A stretch of 14,805 bases of DNA from UBA668 sp031366885 (GCA_031366885.1 JANLPB010000177.1:1-14805), one strand, 5' to 3'. Shown: positions 1-7,864, counted from the first letter of the stretch. The notes: generated by a model not told the origin, from the sequence alone. Numbers and translations: made by a program.

Positions 1-1542
1 GTCGACGGGTCGATCTGCTGCGATCCATGGTTCCTGCCCACCTTCTTTGGTTCGTGGTTCGTCTTCCCGCGCAACGATCAGCTTTCCCCGGAGCTGATGC
101 AGCGCATCTGCAATCCAGACTTCCTGTACATCTCGCACATCCACGCCGACCACCTCGACGAGGAATGGCTGGCCGCCAACATGAACAAGGACACCAAGGT
201 CCTCATCCCCGGGTACCCGACGCGCGAGCTGGAGCGCATCATGCGCCGGCTCGGTTTCAACAACATCATTCGCACCGTGGACGGCGAGGAGATGGCACTT
301 GGCCCCCAACTGCGCATCGCCATCCACTGCGAGGTCAGCATCACCGATGGCCCCGGGGGCGACTCGGCGCTGGTGATCAGCGACGGCACCGGTCGACTGG
401 CCAATCAGAATGACTGCCGCACCAGCCCGCTGGAGGCACTCAGCTCGCATGGCCCGATTGATCTGCACTGGATTCAATACAGCGGCGCGATCTGGTACCC
501 GATGGTCTACGAGGAGACGCCGGAGCGAATGCGCGAACTGGTCGACGCGAAGGTCGACAGTCAGTTCACACGTGCGATGCGATACGTGGAAGCAACCGAC
601 GCTCGCGCTGTCGTGCCGAGTGCCGGCCCGCCTGCATTCCTCGACCCGGAGCTGTGGTCGGCCAACGTCATCACGGGTGACGAACTCAGCATCTTTCCCG
701 ACCAGCGGAGTTTCATGGCGTTGCTCGCCAAGGCCGGGCGCACGGGGGTCCTCGCCATCCCCGGGACCGAAATCGCGTTTGGCAGCGACCAGCCAACCGA
801 CGAGATGACGGTGACGCACCCGATGGCCGACGCCGAAGTACGCGCCATCTTCGACGACAAAGAGGCCTACCTGCGTCGGTACCAGGCCGACTGGCTGCCC
901 TGGCTGAAGCAGATGCGCACCACGTGGCATGCGCCGACGCCCGACCTGTTGGCGACGTTGAAGGCGTGGTGGGAACCGCTGATGGCAATGGCCCCGGCGC
1001 TGTGTACGTCGGTCGGCGCGTTGTGCGTGCTGCATGCCGGCGACCCAACGCAGCCCGGCGGTCTGTCAATTGCGATCGACTTCCCGAATCGTCAGGTACG
1101 TGAGTGGAAGGGCGAAGCCCACTCGTTCCGTTTCACCATCCAACGCGAGTTGGTGGAGACCGTGGTTGCGCAACGGGCAAACGACTGGAGCAACGCACTG
1201 TTCCTCTCCTGCCGATTCACCGCGTGGCGCGACGGGCCGTTCAACGAGTACCTGTACAACTTCTTCAAGTCGTTGTCCGTCGAGCGCATGCGCCGCGCCG
1301 AGGCGGAAGCGGTACGCAAGCACGACCCGGATAGGGGATTGCTCGCCGCGGAGGAGTTCGAGCTGGGCGGCTGGATGATCGAACGCACCTGCCCGCACCG
1401 GCAAGCAGACCTGAAGGTGTTCGGCGAGATCGACGGCGACGAGCTGGTCTGCACCCTGCACGGCTGGCGCTTCGACCTTGCCACGGGCTCGTGTCGGAAT
1501 GCCGCCGATCATCATTTGCGGGTCCGACGCGCCGCCGACTAG
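1..1542 (+). CDS. MBL-fold / Rieske [2Fe-2S] protein, CMP-Neu5Ac hydroxylase-like (5' end outside window)
   Basis: The frame is open from the first base, so the N-terminus lies outside the window; 513 residues are visible and the stop is TAG. Counting from base 1, a metallo-beta-lactamase motif HIHADH at residues 46-51 supplies the HxHxDH metal ligands. A C-terminal Rieske domain has C464-P-H466, 17 intervening residues, then C484-x2-H487, the standard ligands of a [2Fe-2S] cluster. The middle (about 160-440) is rich in Trp and aromatic residues and has no motif I can name. MBL plus Rieske in one chain is known from CMP-N-acetylneuraminate hydroxylase-type proteins; there the Rieske is N-terminal, here it is C-terminal. 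An oxygenase or hydroxylase role is inferred and the substrate is unknown. No signal peptide can be judged because the start is missing. The next gene follows after 21 nt in the same frame. Confidence 0.85.
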   Translation, partial: VDGSICCDPWFLPTFFGSWFVFPRNDQLSPELMQRICNPDFLYISHIHADHLDEEWLAANMNKDTKVLIPGYPTRELERIMRRLGFNNIIRTVDGEEMALGPQLRIAIHCEVSITDGPGGDSALVISDGTGRLANQNDCRTSPLEALSSHGPIDLHWIQYSGAIWYPMVYEETPERMRELVDAKVDSQFTRAMRYVEATDARAVVPSAGPPAFLDPELWSANVITGDELSIFPDQRSFMALLAKAGRTGVLAIPGTEIAFGSDQPTDEMTVTHPMADAEVRAIFDDKEAYLRRYQADWLPWLKQMRTTWHAPTPDLLATLKAWWEPLMAMAPALCTSVGALCVLHAGDPTQPGGLSIAIDFPNRQVREWKGEAHSFRFTIQRELVETVVAQRANDWSNALFLSCRFTAWRDGPFNEYLYNFFKSLSVERMRRAEAEAVRKHDPDRGLLAAEEFELGGWMIERTCPHRQADLKVFGEIDGDELVCTLHGWRFDLATGSCRNAADHHLRVRRAAD

Positions 1543-1563
1543 TTCCATACGTGTCCTGACCGT

Positions 1564-2364
1564 TTGCTGATCTGTTTTCACGTCACGAGGACGACTTGTC
1601 GACGTCTAGAGAATGTGCTGCACCACTGTCCAAACCCCGGGTACACGCTGTCTGCGTGGCTTGAGCGCATCGGGGCAGATGGTCAGCCGGTCGACCAGCG
1701 GCTGGTAGACGCTGCGGTCGATCTGGTGGAAACGATGTGTGCTCGGCCAAAGGGCCTTGACGGCGCGTTGTCTCGTTTTGGCAACACACTCGGTGCCGAT
1801 GGTTGGCCGATTGCGCAGGTCAGTGAATGGCTGCAACAGCTCAGCACCTTTGTGACCCGCCACCAGGCCAAGCAGTTGACGCACTATGCGGCGCAGGCAG
1901 CGGTCGCGCAGGGCTGGGCGGAGGGCTTCGTACGCGGTGCGCACACCGGTATGTGCATCGACCCCACTACTGGTCTGGTCACTGCGTTGGTCCTGCAGCT
2001 GCGCCTCAAAGAGGTGTATCAGCTGTGCGTCGCCACCGCGCAGCAGCCTTCCGCGCTGCACACACTGGTCATTCTCGATATCGATACGCGGGGTGCTTCG
2101 CGCCTCGACGCTGATCTGCTCACCGCGTGCGTGGCCGGCATGGTCACTGACACGTTCTGCGCGGGTGAGACGATTGCCCGTGCAAGCGATCGAATCCTGG
2201 TGCTGGCATCCAACTCCGATGCCACCCACGATCTCGCCGGTCAGCTCGCAGAGCGCTTGCGGCTGAGCCCGAGCACCCAACGCGCCCGTGCGACCGTGAT
2301 GCTGGATCCGTTGCCCTCGCGCCCAGAACTGCTCGAGCGGTACGTCCACGATCTAGTCGGGTAG
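1564..2364 (+). CDS. degenerate GGDEF-like protein, probably non-catalytic
   Basis: A 266-residue protein if the TTG at 1564 is used; a GTG at 1615 (249 residues) is equally possible, and neither has a strong Shine-Dalgarno. The first 130 residues look helical and are not recognised. From about residue 132 the pattern follows a GGDEF domain: CIDPTTGL at the usual D-x-LTGL entry, then LVILDID at the usual metal-binding strand, then RASDRILVLAS where RxGGDEFxvLL is expected, and a LAERLR helix. The signature is ASDRI instead of GGDEF and the GHxxGD segment is shortened, so diguanylate cyclase activity is not expected. A GTP- or c-di-GMP-sensing or scaffold role is possible inference. It lies 21 nt after the MBL-Rieske gene, suggesting co-transcription. 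Its 3' end overlaps the convergent beta-galactosidase gene by 12 nt. It has no membrane segment or signal peptide. Confidence 0.7.
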   Translation: MLICFHVTRTTCRRLENVLHHCPNPGYTLSAWLERIGADGQPVDQRLVDAAVDLVETMCARPKGLDGALSRFGNTLGADGWPIAQVSEWLQQLSTFVTRHQAKQLTHYAAQAAVAQGWAEGFVRGAHTGMCIDPTTGLVTALVLQLRLKEVYQLCVATAQQPSALHTLVILDIDTRGASRLDADLLTACVAGMVTDTFCAGETIARASDRILVLASNSDATHDLAGQLAERLRLSPSTQRARATVMLDPLPSRPELLERYVHDLVG

Positions 2365-5322
2365 GCGTTCGGCCCTCACCAGGCTGAGCCGGTACGCGAA
2401 GCGGTAGCGCCCAGCAGCAAGCCGATAGCGCGGCAAGGTATCGGGCCCGCAGCTGGCGGTGCCCAGACCGCGCTGGGCCGCATCGAGATGCACGATGAGT
2501 TCACGCCGCGGTGAGAGCTCGGTCTGCGTGGTGGCGGCGTAGAGGTCGTGCGCCGTGTGATGCGTCGCCGAACAGTGCAGCACTGCCTGTCGTGTCGTGT
2601 GCATCGATGTCGTGTGCATCGGTGTCGTGGCGGACAGCACGTCGATTCGTAGCGCTTGCCCCTTCACCGGGTCGATGCATTCGAACCAGCGACAGTCGGT
2701 GCGCAAGCCGAACTCTTGGGGCACGAGGTACGGAGCGGTGTCGGGAGCGGCCGTCCAGATACCCAACGGGGAGCCGGCATTGCGGTCCGGGTAGTTCTCG
2801 CCCGGGCCGCGCCCGAACCAGCGCAGCTGTCGAAAGCGCGCCGGCAGTGCGAACTCGACCCCGACCCGAGCGAGGTCGGCCAGCGCTTCGGGCACGACCA
2901 CGTCATGGTGGTACTCGACGCCGCCATCCACCTCGCGACGTTGCATCGTGTGGTGCACCAACTCGTCGGCGGGCAACCGGTCGACGCCGGCGTCCTCCCA
3001 GCGACGTAATGATTGGCCGCCGACGCCGAGGCGCTTTGAGAGGTCGGGAATCAGCTTGAAACCGTCGTTGTCAACTGTGGCCCGCCACAAGGTGAGCGCG
3101 ACGGGTGCGACCAGCGCCCTGTCGACGGCCTGGCCGTTGAATGCACGGCCGTCTTCAACGGGTGCCGGCGGAGCGATGCGATGGCGCTTGGTGGCCGACC
3201 GCAGCTGCACCTGGTCCCACGCGACGAGGTGCCCCTTCGGCGCCCAAGGCTGGTCTGTGGCTGTGGTGAAGCGAACGGTGAGATGAACTTCGCCGTTCCC
3301 CGGTGGCATGTCGCACGGCAGCGTCACGCTCACCGAAGTGTGCGGCGCGACCGCAGGCAACGGCAACCGACCGCGACGGTGCACCACCCCGTCGACAAGC
3401 AGCTCCCACGTTGCGCGCAGCCATCCGAGCCCTGTGAACGACTGTCGGTTGCTGATGACAAGTGTGCTCTTGTTCTTGTACGACACGGTGACCGGGCGGT
3501 ACACCCAAGCGACCTCGCGCATCGCCGGGTGCGGCACGCCGTAGCTGTCCACCAGCCCGTCGGCGACGAAGTTGCAATCGTGGGGTTGGTCGCCGAACTG
3601 GCCGCCGTACGCCAGCCTGACCGTGCCGTCGGGAAGGACTTGGCGAATGCCGTGGTCCTTCCACTCCCAGATGAAGCCACCCTGCAGACCGGGCGTGGTG
3701 GTGATGACGGACCAGTAGTCCGCCAGCGAGCCGTTGCTGTTTCCCATCGCGTGGCTGTACTCGCACATGATCAGCGGTCGCGTGCCAACTGCGGCGTCGC
3801 CGTACTCGCGGATCGCCTCGATCGTCGGGTACATGGGGCAGACCAGGTCGGTGCTGGCCATGCCGCCATCAGTCCAGCCCTTGTGCAGCACGGCGCCCTC
3901 GTAGTGCAGCGGCCGACTGGGGTCGACACTTCGGATCCAGCCGGCCAACGCATCGTGGTTGGCGCCGTAGCCGCTCTCGTTGCCCAGGCTCCACAGGATG
4001 ATGGACGGGTGATTTCGATCGCGTTCGACCATTCGGCTGCCACGGGCAAGCCAGGCGCTTCGCCAACGCGAGTCGTCGCAGAGGCTGGTGTTGTAGCCGT
4101 GGCTCTCGATGTTGGCCTCGTCGATGACGTACAGGCCCAGTTCGTCGCACAGGTCGTAGAACTCGTTGTCGTTGGGATAGTGCGAGGTGCGCACCGCAGT
4201 GATGTTGTGCTGGCGCATCGTCAACAGGTCGGCGCGCATATCGGCGACCGTGACGGCCTTGCCCCGCTCAGGGTGGTGGTCGTGCCTGTTGACCCCAAAT
4301 ATCCAGATCGGCTGCCCATTGACCAGCAACTGCCGTTGGCGAATCTCCACGTGACGAAACCCGACGAGCTGGTGCGTGCTGTCCAGCACTTTGTCGTTCT
4401 CGGAGAGCAGCTCGACCAGCACCCGATAGCGAACGGGTGACTCTGCCGACCAGGGGCGAACGCCTGCCACGGTGACGGTGTGATTGGTGACGAAACCTCT
4501 GAACACGTAGGGCACGGCGAAGCGGGCCGGCACGTCTTGTACGGAGGGCTTGCCGACCCGCGAACCGGTGGGGCCGAGCAGCGTGACCCGCACGCGGTGG
4601 CCGGGAGCCGGCTGGTCGGCCCAACCCACTTCGGCGGTGACGGCCAAGACCCCGACACCGTCGGCAACCTCTAGGTCGGCGTGGCAGCGCACATCGGCGA
4701 GATGCACTGCGCGGCGCGCCTCGATGTACACCTCGCGGTGCAGACCGGCCATCCACCACTGATCCTGATCTTCGACGTAGCTCAGTGCGCTGTAGCGAGC
4801 GACGACGATTGCCACCGTGTTGGCGCCCGGCTGGGCGAGTGCGCTGATGTCGTACTCACTGGGCAACCGGCTGTCGGTGCCGTAGCCGGCGAACTGACCG
4901 TTGACCCACACAGCGTGCACGCTCTCGGCTCCGCCGACGTGAAGCACCAGTTGTTGGCCTCGCCAGGTTGCGGGCACGTCGAACGTGCGGCGGTAGACGC
5001 CGGTGGGATTGTGATCGGGCAGACGCGGCGGCGGGCCGGGAAAGGGCATTTGCACGTTGGTGTAGTGCGGGAAGTCGCCCGTGTTCTGCACCGTCCAGTT
5101 GCCGGGCACAGCGACCTGTTGCCAACCGGTGGTGGGGGCCGTCAGCGCGCGGGCGGGTACCTCGGCGGGTGAGTTGAACAGTCGGAACTGCCAGCTGCCA
5201 TTCAAGTTGCGTCGGCTGCGACCCTTCCCGTCAGTCGGCAGGGGCACGTGCATCGGTAGCCGGCGGAGCGACACAACCTCCGGGTCGGTCCACGGCGCGG
5301 CGGCACCGATGTCGGGTAGCAC
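2353..5322 (-). CDS. lacZ: beta-galactosidase, glycoside hydrolase family 2 (LacZ type)
   Basis: A 989-residue protein, close to E. coli LacZ (1023). Domain order is the LacZ one: sugar-binding jelly roll about 38-205, Ig-like about 210-325, TIM barrel about 330-620, second Ig-like domain, and the C-terminal beta-gal small-chain sandwich about 760-985. The acid/base is E449 in the LGNESGYG motif and the nucleophile is E521 in MCEYSHAMGNSNG; RTSHYP and DEANIESHG barrel motifs are also present. It hydrolyses terminal beta-D-galactosides and should be cytoplasmic, as no signal peptide is seen. The GTG start lies 7 nt after the L,D-transpeptidase stop, so it is probably the last gene of that leftward operon. 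No lac-type repressor or permease is nearby. A 15-bp tandem repeat (2594-2623) duplicates the residues MHTTS/MHTTR in the C-terminal domain. The TAG stop lies inside the end of the opposing gene. Confidence 0.95.
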   Translation of the reverse strand: MLPDIGAAAPWTDPEVVSLRRLPMHVPLPTDGKGRSRRNLNGSWQFRLFNSPAEVPARALTAPTTGWQQVAVPGNWTVQNTGDFPHYTNVQMPFPGPPPRLPDHNPTGVYRRTFDVPATWRGQQLVLHVGGAESVHAVWVNGQFAGYGTDSRLPSEYDISALAQPGANTVAIVVARYSALSYVEDQDQWWMAGLHREVYIEARRAVHLADVRCHADLEVADGVGVLAVTAEVGWADQPAPGHRVRVTLLGPTGSRVGKPSVQDVPARFAVPYVFRGFVTNHTVTVAGVRPWSAESPVRYRVLVELLSENDKVLDSTHQLVGFRHVEIRQRQLLVNGQPIWIFGVNRHDHHPERGKAVTVADMRADLLTMRQHNITAVRTSHYPNDNEFYDLCDELGLYVIDEANIESHGYNTSLCDDSRWRSAWLARGSRMVERDRNHPSIILWSLGNESGYGANHDALAGWIRSVDPSRPLHYEGAVLHKGWTDGGMASTDLVCPMYPTIEAIREYGDAAVGTRPLIMCEYSHAMGNSNGSLADYWSVITTTPGLQGGFIWEWKDHGIRQVLPDGTVRLAYGGQFGDQPHDCNFVADGLVDSYGVPHPAMREVAWVYRPVTVSYKNKSTLVISNRQSFTGLGWLRATWELLVDGVVHRRGRLPLPAVAPHTSVSVTLPCDMPPGNGEVHLTVRFTTATDQPWAPKGHLVAWDQVQLRSATKRHRIAPPAPVEDGRAFNGQAVDRALVAPVALTLWRATVDNDGFKLIPDLSKRLGVGGQSLRRWEDAGVDRLPADELVHHTMQRREVDGGVEYHHDVVVPEALADLARVGVEFALPARFRQLRWFGRGPGENYPDRNAGSPLGIWTAAPDTAPYLVPQEFGLRTDCRWFECIDPVKGQALRIDVLSATTPMHTTSMHTTRQAVLHCSATHHTAHDLYAATTQTELSPRRELIVHLDAAQRGLGTASCGPDTLPRYRLAAGRYRFAYRLSLVRAERLPD
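2594..2623. repeat. 15-bp tandem repeat inside lacZ (2 copies)
   Basis: Two adjacent copies of gtcgtgtgcatcgat, differing at one base, followed by a partial third. On the minus strand they encode MHTTS then MHTTR in the C-terminal domain of the beta-galactosidase. The period is in frame, so the protein is lengthened rather than broken. Confidence 0.8.
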
Positions 5323-5329
5323 GGGACTA

Positions 5330-6226
5330 CTACTCGTGAACCCACACGGGGGTACCGATCGGCACCAGCCCGCTGTCCCACACGAAGTCCATTGCCATGG
5401 TGCTCAGCCGCACGCAGCCGTGCGAGGCGGGGTAGTTGGGAACGCTGGTCATTCCGTGGATGGCGATGCCGCCGTTGAAGTACTTCGGCCGATAGATCTT
5501 GCCGAGGTCGCCCTCCCACCAGCCTTCGGGGCGTTCCCGAGTGACTTCGAATAGGCCGGCGGGCGTCATCGCGTCGCCCTTCTCGATCTTGGTCGGGTCC
5601 TTCTTGTTGGTCGCCTCGTATGGGATACCGCTGCCGGTGGAGGTGTTGAAGGCCCACACCGTTTGCCCGTCGACCACGATGAAGAGTAACTGCTTGGCCT
5701 TGTCGACTTCGACCAGGGTGCCACTGTCGGACATGCCGTGCGCGCGCTCGGGGAATGCACTGAGGTATGCGGCAGTGCCATCGTCGACCGAGCCCGAGGA
5801 CGGCAGACCGAGGTACTTCTGGAACGCCATCACCGCTTGCACCGTGGCGAACCCGTACTGCCCATCGGGCGTGCCGGTCCAGAAGCCCAACTGGTTCAGG
5901 CGCTCCTGCACAGCTTGTGTGTCGGGGCCATTGTTCTTGTGGACTGCAGCCATCGGGAACATGGTTGTCCCGACGACGACGACGTTGGCCGGCAGCGTGG
6001 TGGTGGGTGCAGCCGTGGTGGTAGTGGGCGCCTCGGTGGTGGTGGGTGCAGCCGTGGTGGTGGGTGCTTCGGTGGTAGTGACGGGCACCGTGGTGGCCAC
6101 GGGCGTGATGGGCGCGGTCTGCGTGGTGGCGGGCGCGTCGGCGCTGGAGGTCTGCGAACAGGCCGACATGCCAACAAGCGCGCCAGACATGCAAAGCCAA
6201 GCGATACCGGTTCGAAACGAAGTCAT
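5330..6226 (-). CDS. L,D-transpeptidase lipoprotein with peptidoglycan-binding domain
   Basis: A 298-residue exported protein. Residues 1-22 form a signal peptide ending GMSA before C23, a lipobox-like site, so it is probably lipid-anchored outside the membrane. Residues 24-80 are a Thr/Ala/Pro linker built of TTTEAP/TTTAAP units. A PG_binding_1 domain spans about 97-157 (TQAVQERLNQLGF...GYGFAT pattern). The YkuD catalytic domain is about 172-298, with IHGM and the SHGCVRLS motif holding the nucleophile C271. This family cuts D-Ala from a tetrapeptide stem and forms 3-3 peptidoglycan cross-links or attaches proteins, and can resist many beta-lactams. The ATG at 6226 is the only start that keeps the full signal peptide; no Shine-Dalgarno is visible before it. 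It sits 58 nt after the oxygenase gene and 7 nt before lacZ. Confidence 0.93.
   Translation of the reverse strand: MTSFRTGIAWLCMSGALVGMSACSQTSSADAPATTQTAPITPVATTVPVTTTEAPTTTAAPTTTEAPTTTTAAPTTTLPANVVVVGTTMFPMAAVHKNNGPDTQAVQERLNQLGFWTGTPDGQYGFATVQAVMAFQKYLGLPSSGSVDDGTAAYLSAFPERAHGMSDSGTLVEVDKAKQLLFIVVDGQTVWAFNTSTGSGIPYEATNKKDPTKIEKGDAMTPAGLFEVTRERPEGWWEGDLGKIYRPKYFNGGIAIHGMTSVPNYPASHGCVRLSTMAMDFVWDSGLVPIGTPVWVHE
5997..6071. repeat. imperfect tandem repeat (39-nt period) coding the Thr-rich linker
   Basis: Two units start at 5997 and 6036 and share 26 identical bases (gtggtggtgggtgcagcc, then gtggtggt). The second unit is then 3 nt shorter. On the minus strand they encode the TTTEAP/TTTAAP linker between lipid anchor and peptidoglycan-binding domain. 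Such linkers vary in length by slippage or recombination. Confidence 0.75.
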
Positions 6227-6284
6227 ACGAGGGGAGCCCTGGGGAGGAGAGACTGTGACGCTTCCAGACTAGCGAACGACCTCT

Positions 6285-6896
6285 CTAGAAAGATGGCAGC
6301 TCGAACCAGATCGTCAGTGCGTATTTGATACCGCCACGCAGTGACGTCGTCTGGTGCGGGTGGGTGACCAGCGAGGGCCATGCAAGCAGCTCGCCGATCT
6401 CCGAGGCTTCGTTGGTGGTGCTCTGCCGTGGGAACTCCAACACTGCTCCGTCGTACCCCTCGTTCAACTTCACCGACGCCGAGACCTGGGCAATGTCGTG
6501 ATGCATACGAAGGTGTTCTTGTTCACCCATGGCGTAGCGGATGACGAAAACATCGCGCACGCCGCGGTAGTCGATGTAGGGCCAGACCGTCTGCAACTGC
6601 GGCCAGATGCGCACCCCGAGATCGATCTCGACGGCCTCGAAGAGCCGCGGACTGATCAGGGCGAGCGAGACCTCATGGCCGGGCACCGGGTCGTCGGGCT
6701 GTGGCTCGAACGCACCCACCGCCTCGGCCGCACGGATCACCGTCGAGCAGAATTGCGGCATCCAAAACGGGACGACGACCAGTTCGTCGCCGATGGTGCG
6801 CAGCCCACGCCGATCATCGATCGCACCGCGATAACCGAGGATCTGCTGCAGGTCGTTGGGCATCAGGTCATTAGGCATCGCGTCGTTAGGCGTCAC
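6285..6896 (-). CDS. 2-oxoglutarate/Fe(II)-dependent oxygenase, prolyl-4-hydroxylase-like
   Basis: A 203-residue protein with a double-stranded beta-helix oxygenase pattern: iron ligands H132-x-D134 (RMHHDIA), a distal His in THPHQTT (H181 fits best), and K191 ten residues later for the 2-oxoglutarate carboxylate (GGIKYALTIW). The segment GYDGAVLEFP is the strand that precedes the second half of the fold in this family. Such enzymes hydroxylate protein side chains or small molecules using O2 and 2-oxoglutarate; the substrate cannot be read from sequence. The N-terminus is a triple PND repeat, so the real start may be GTG 6896, ATG 6878 or ATG 6863; none has a well-placed Shine-Dalgarno. It begins 12 nt after the gluQ stop, which suggests one transcript. 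It is presumably cytoplasmic, as no signal peptide is seen. Confidence 0.85.
   Translation of the reverse strand: MTPNDAMPNDLMPNDLQQILGYRGAIDDRRGLRTIGDELVVVPFWMPQFCSTVIRAAEAVGAFEPQPDDPVPGHEVSLALISPRLFEAVEIDLGVRIWPQLQTVWPYIDYRGVRDVFVIRYAMGEQEHLRMHHDIAQVSASVKLNEGYDGAVLEFPRQSTTNEASEIGELLAWPSLVTHPHQTTSLRGGIKYALTIWFELPSF
6849..6893. repeat. 15-bp tandem repeat at the start of the oxygenase gene (3 copies)
   Basis: Three consecutive 15-nt units (6849-6863, 6864-6878, 6879-6893), the first two almost identical, encode TPNDA, MPNDL, MPNDL on the minus strand. Each expansion adds an in-frame ATG, so the repeat also multiplies possible start codons. Confidence 0.8.
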
Positions 6897-6908
6897 CCTG
6901 CGATCGTG

Positions 6909-7829
6909 TCAGAGATCCGTCGCGCTGAGCGACCACGGCGTCGTTGGTACCGCGCCGATTTGAAAGCGCTCCACCAGTTCATGTAGCTCGACCGGCTCGT
7001 TGGGGCCGCACAGGCCCAGGCTGGTGGCGAGGCGGGTCAACACGCGGTCGGGGGTCACCCCGCGCATGGCCAGGTCGTGCAACGTGACGGCACCGTGGCG
7101 TTTGGCCAACCGCACGCCATCGGGTGCGACCACCATCGGGATGTGAGCGTACGTGGGCGTGGCGAGGCCCAGGAGTTGCTGAAGCGCACGTTGGCGGGGC
7201 GTGCTCGACAGGAGATCATCGCCGCGCACGACGTGTGTGACACCCTGTGCGGCATCGTCGACCACGACCGCCAGGTTGTACGCGGGGACGCCGTCGTTTC
7301 GCTGCAGCACGACGTCGTCACTGACGCCAGAGTAGACGCCGGCGACCAGGTCGTGCACCGTGAAGCGCTCGCCATCGGCGGCAAGGCGAACCGCCGGCCG
7401 TCGACCCGATGCCACCAGTTCAGCGCGGCGCCGCGCCGTGAGCGTGCGGCAGGTACCGGGGTACGCGGCCTCCGGCAGCTCGCCCACTCGTTCATTGTGC
7501 GGGGCACTGACGGCCTCGCGGATCTCCCGACGTGTGCAGTAGCAGTCGTACACGCGGCCGTCGGCCCGCAACCGCGCAATTGCGGCGTAGTAGAGCTCGA
7601 ACCGTTCCGATTGGCGAACGACCTGCCCATCGGGGTGCAACCCGAGGGCAGCCAGCGACCGCAGTTGGTCGGTTTCATTGGCTCGCGAGGAGGTGACGCG
7701 GTCCAGGTCCTCCATCCGTACCAGCCATTCGCCGCCCAGCGAGCGGGCGTGTAGCCAAGAGACCAAGGCGGTGCGCAGGTTGCCGAGGTGCAGCTGCCCG
7801 GTGGGCGAAGGGGCGAATCGGCCGCGCAT
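6909..7829 (-). CDS. gluQ: glutamyl-Q tRNA(Asp) synthetase
   Basis: A 306-residue class I synthetase catalytic core without an anticodon-binding domain. The start RGRFAPSPTGQLHLGN carries the HIGH-type motif (HLGN, residues 14-17). A KMSKS-type motif is RLAKRHG at 240-246. A zinc site C96-x-C98 ... Y123-x3-C127 matches the GluQ (YadB) family and separates it from full GluRS, which is about 470 residues. The enzyme activates glutamate and attaches it to queuosine at position 34 of tRNA(Asp). I chose ATG 7829 because the family begins at MRGRFAPSPTG; an upstream GTG at 7871 would add 14 atypical residues. A GATAAT box 6 nt before this ATG supports a leaderless transcript. It heads the leftward block with the oxygenase gene. 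A GluRS paralogue is the alternative, but the length and zinc ligands favour GluQ. Confidence 0.9.
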   Translation of the reverse strand: MRGRFAPSPTGQLHLGNLRTALVSWLHARSLGGEWLVRMEDLDRVTSSRANETDQLRSLAALGLHPDGQVVRQSERFELYYAAIARLRADGRVYDCYCTRREIREAVSAPHNERVGELPEAAYPGTCRTLTARRRAELVASGRRPAVRLAADGERFTVHDLVAGVYSGVSDDVVLQRNDGVPAYNLAVVVDDAAQGVTHVVRGDDLLSSTPRQRALQQLLGLATPTYAHIPMVVAPDGVRLAKRHGAVTLHDLAMRGVTPDRVLTRLATSLGLCGPNEPVELHELVERFQIGAVPTTPWSLSATDL

Positions 7830-7835
7830 GTGTTC

Positions 7836-7864
7836 ATTATCCGTCCGCCAGCGCTCGTTGTGCA
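7836..7864 (-). promoter_or_regulatory. putative leaderless promoter of gluQ
   Basis: On the minus strand, TGCACA (7859-7864, 4/6 to TTGACA) and GATAAT (7836-7841, 5/6 to TATAAT) are separated by exactly 17 nt. Transcription would begin about at the A of the ATG at 7829, giving an mRNA without a leader, which is common in actinobacteria. No Shine-Dalgarno lies before that ATG, which fits. Confidence 0.5.

Noticed and set aside
1..6. GTCGAC (SalI site) at the window edge as a cloning junction
   Set aside because: The reading frame of the first gene runs through it with sensible family sequence, and the hexamer is common in GC-rich DNA.
3181..4440. 419-codon plus-strand frame inside lacZ
   Set aside because: It is antisense to the TIM-barrel region with both catalytic glutamates; the translation is Val/Ala/His-rich without motifs.
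5990..6100. Repeat cluster resembling a small CRISPR or VNTR array
   Set aside because: It has no spacers of constant length and lies inside the coding sequence for a Thr-rich linker.
5202..6200. 332-codon minus-strand frame with His-rich repeats
   Set aside because: It overlaps the L,D-transpeptidase in another frame; the His runs come from the Thr-linker repeat read out of frame.
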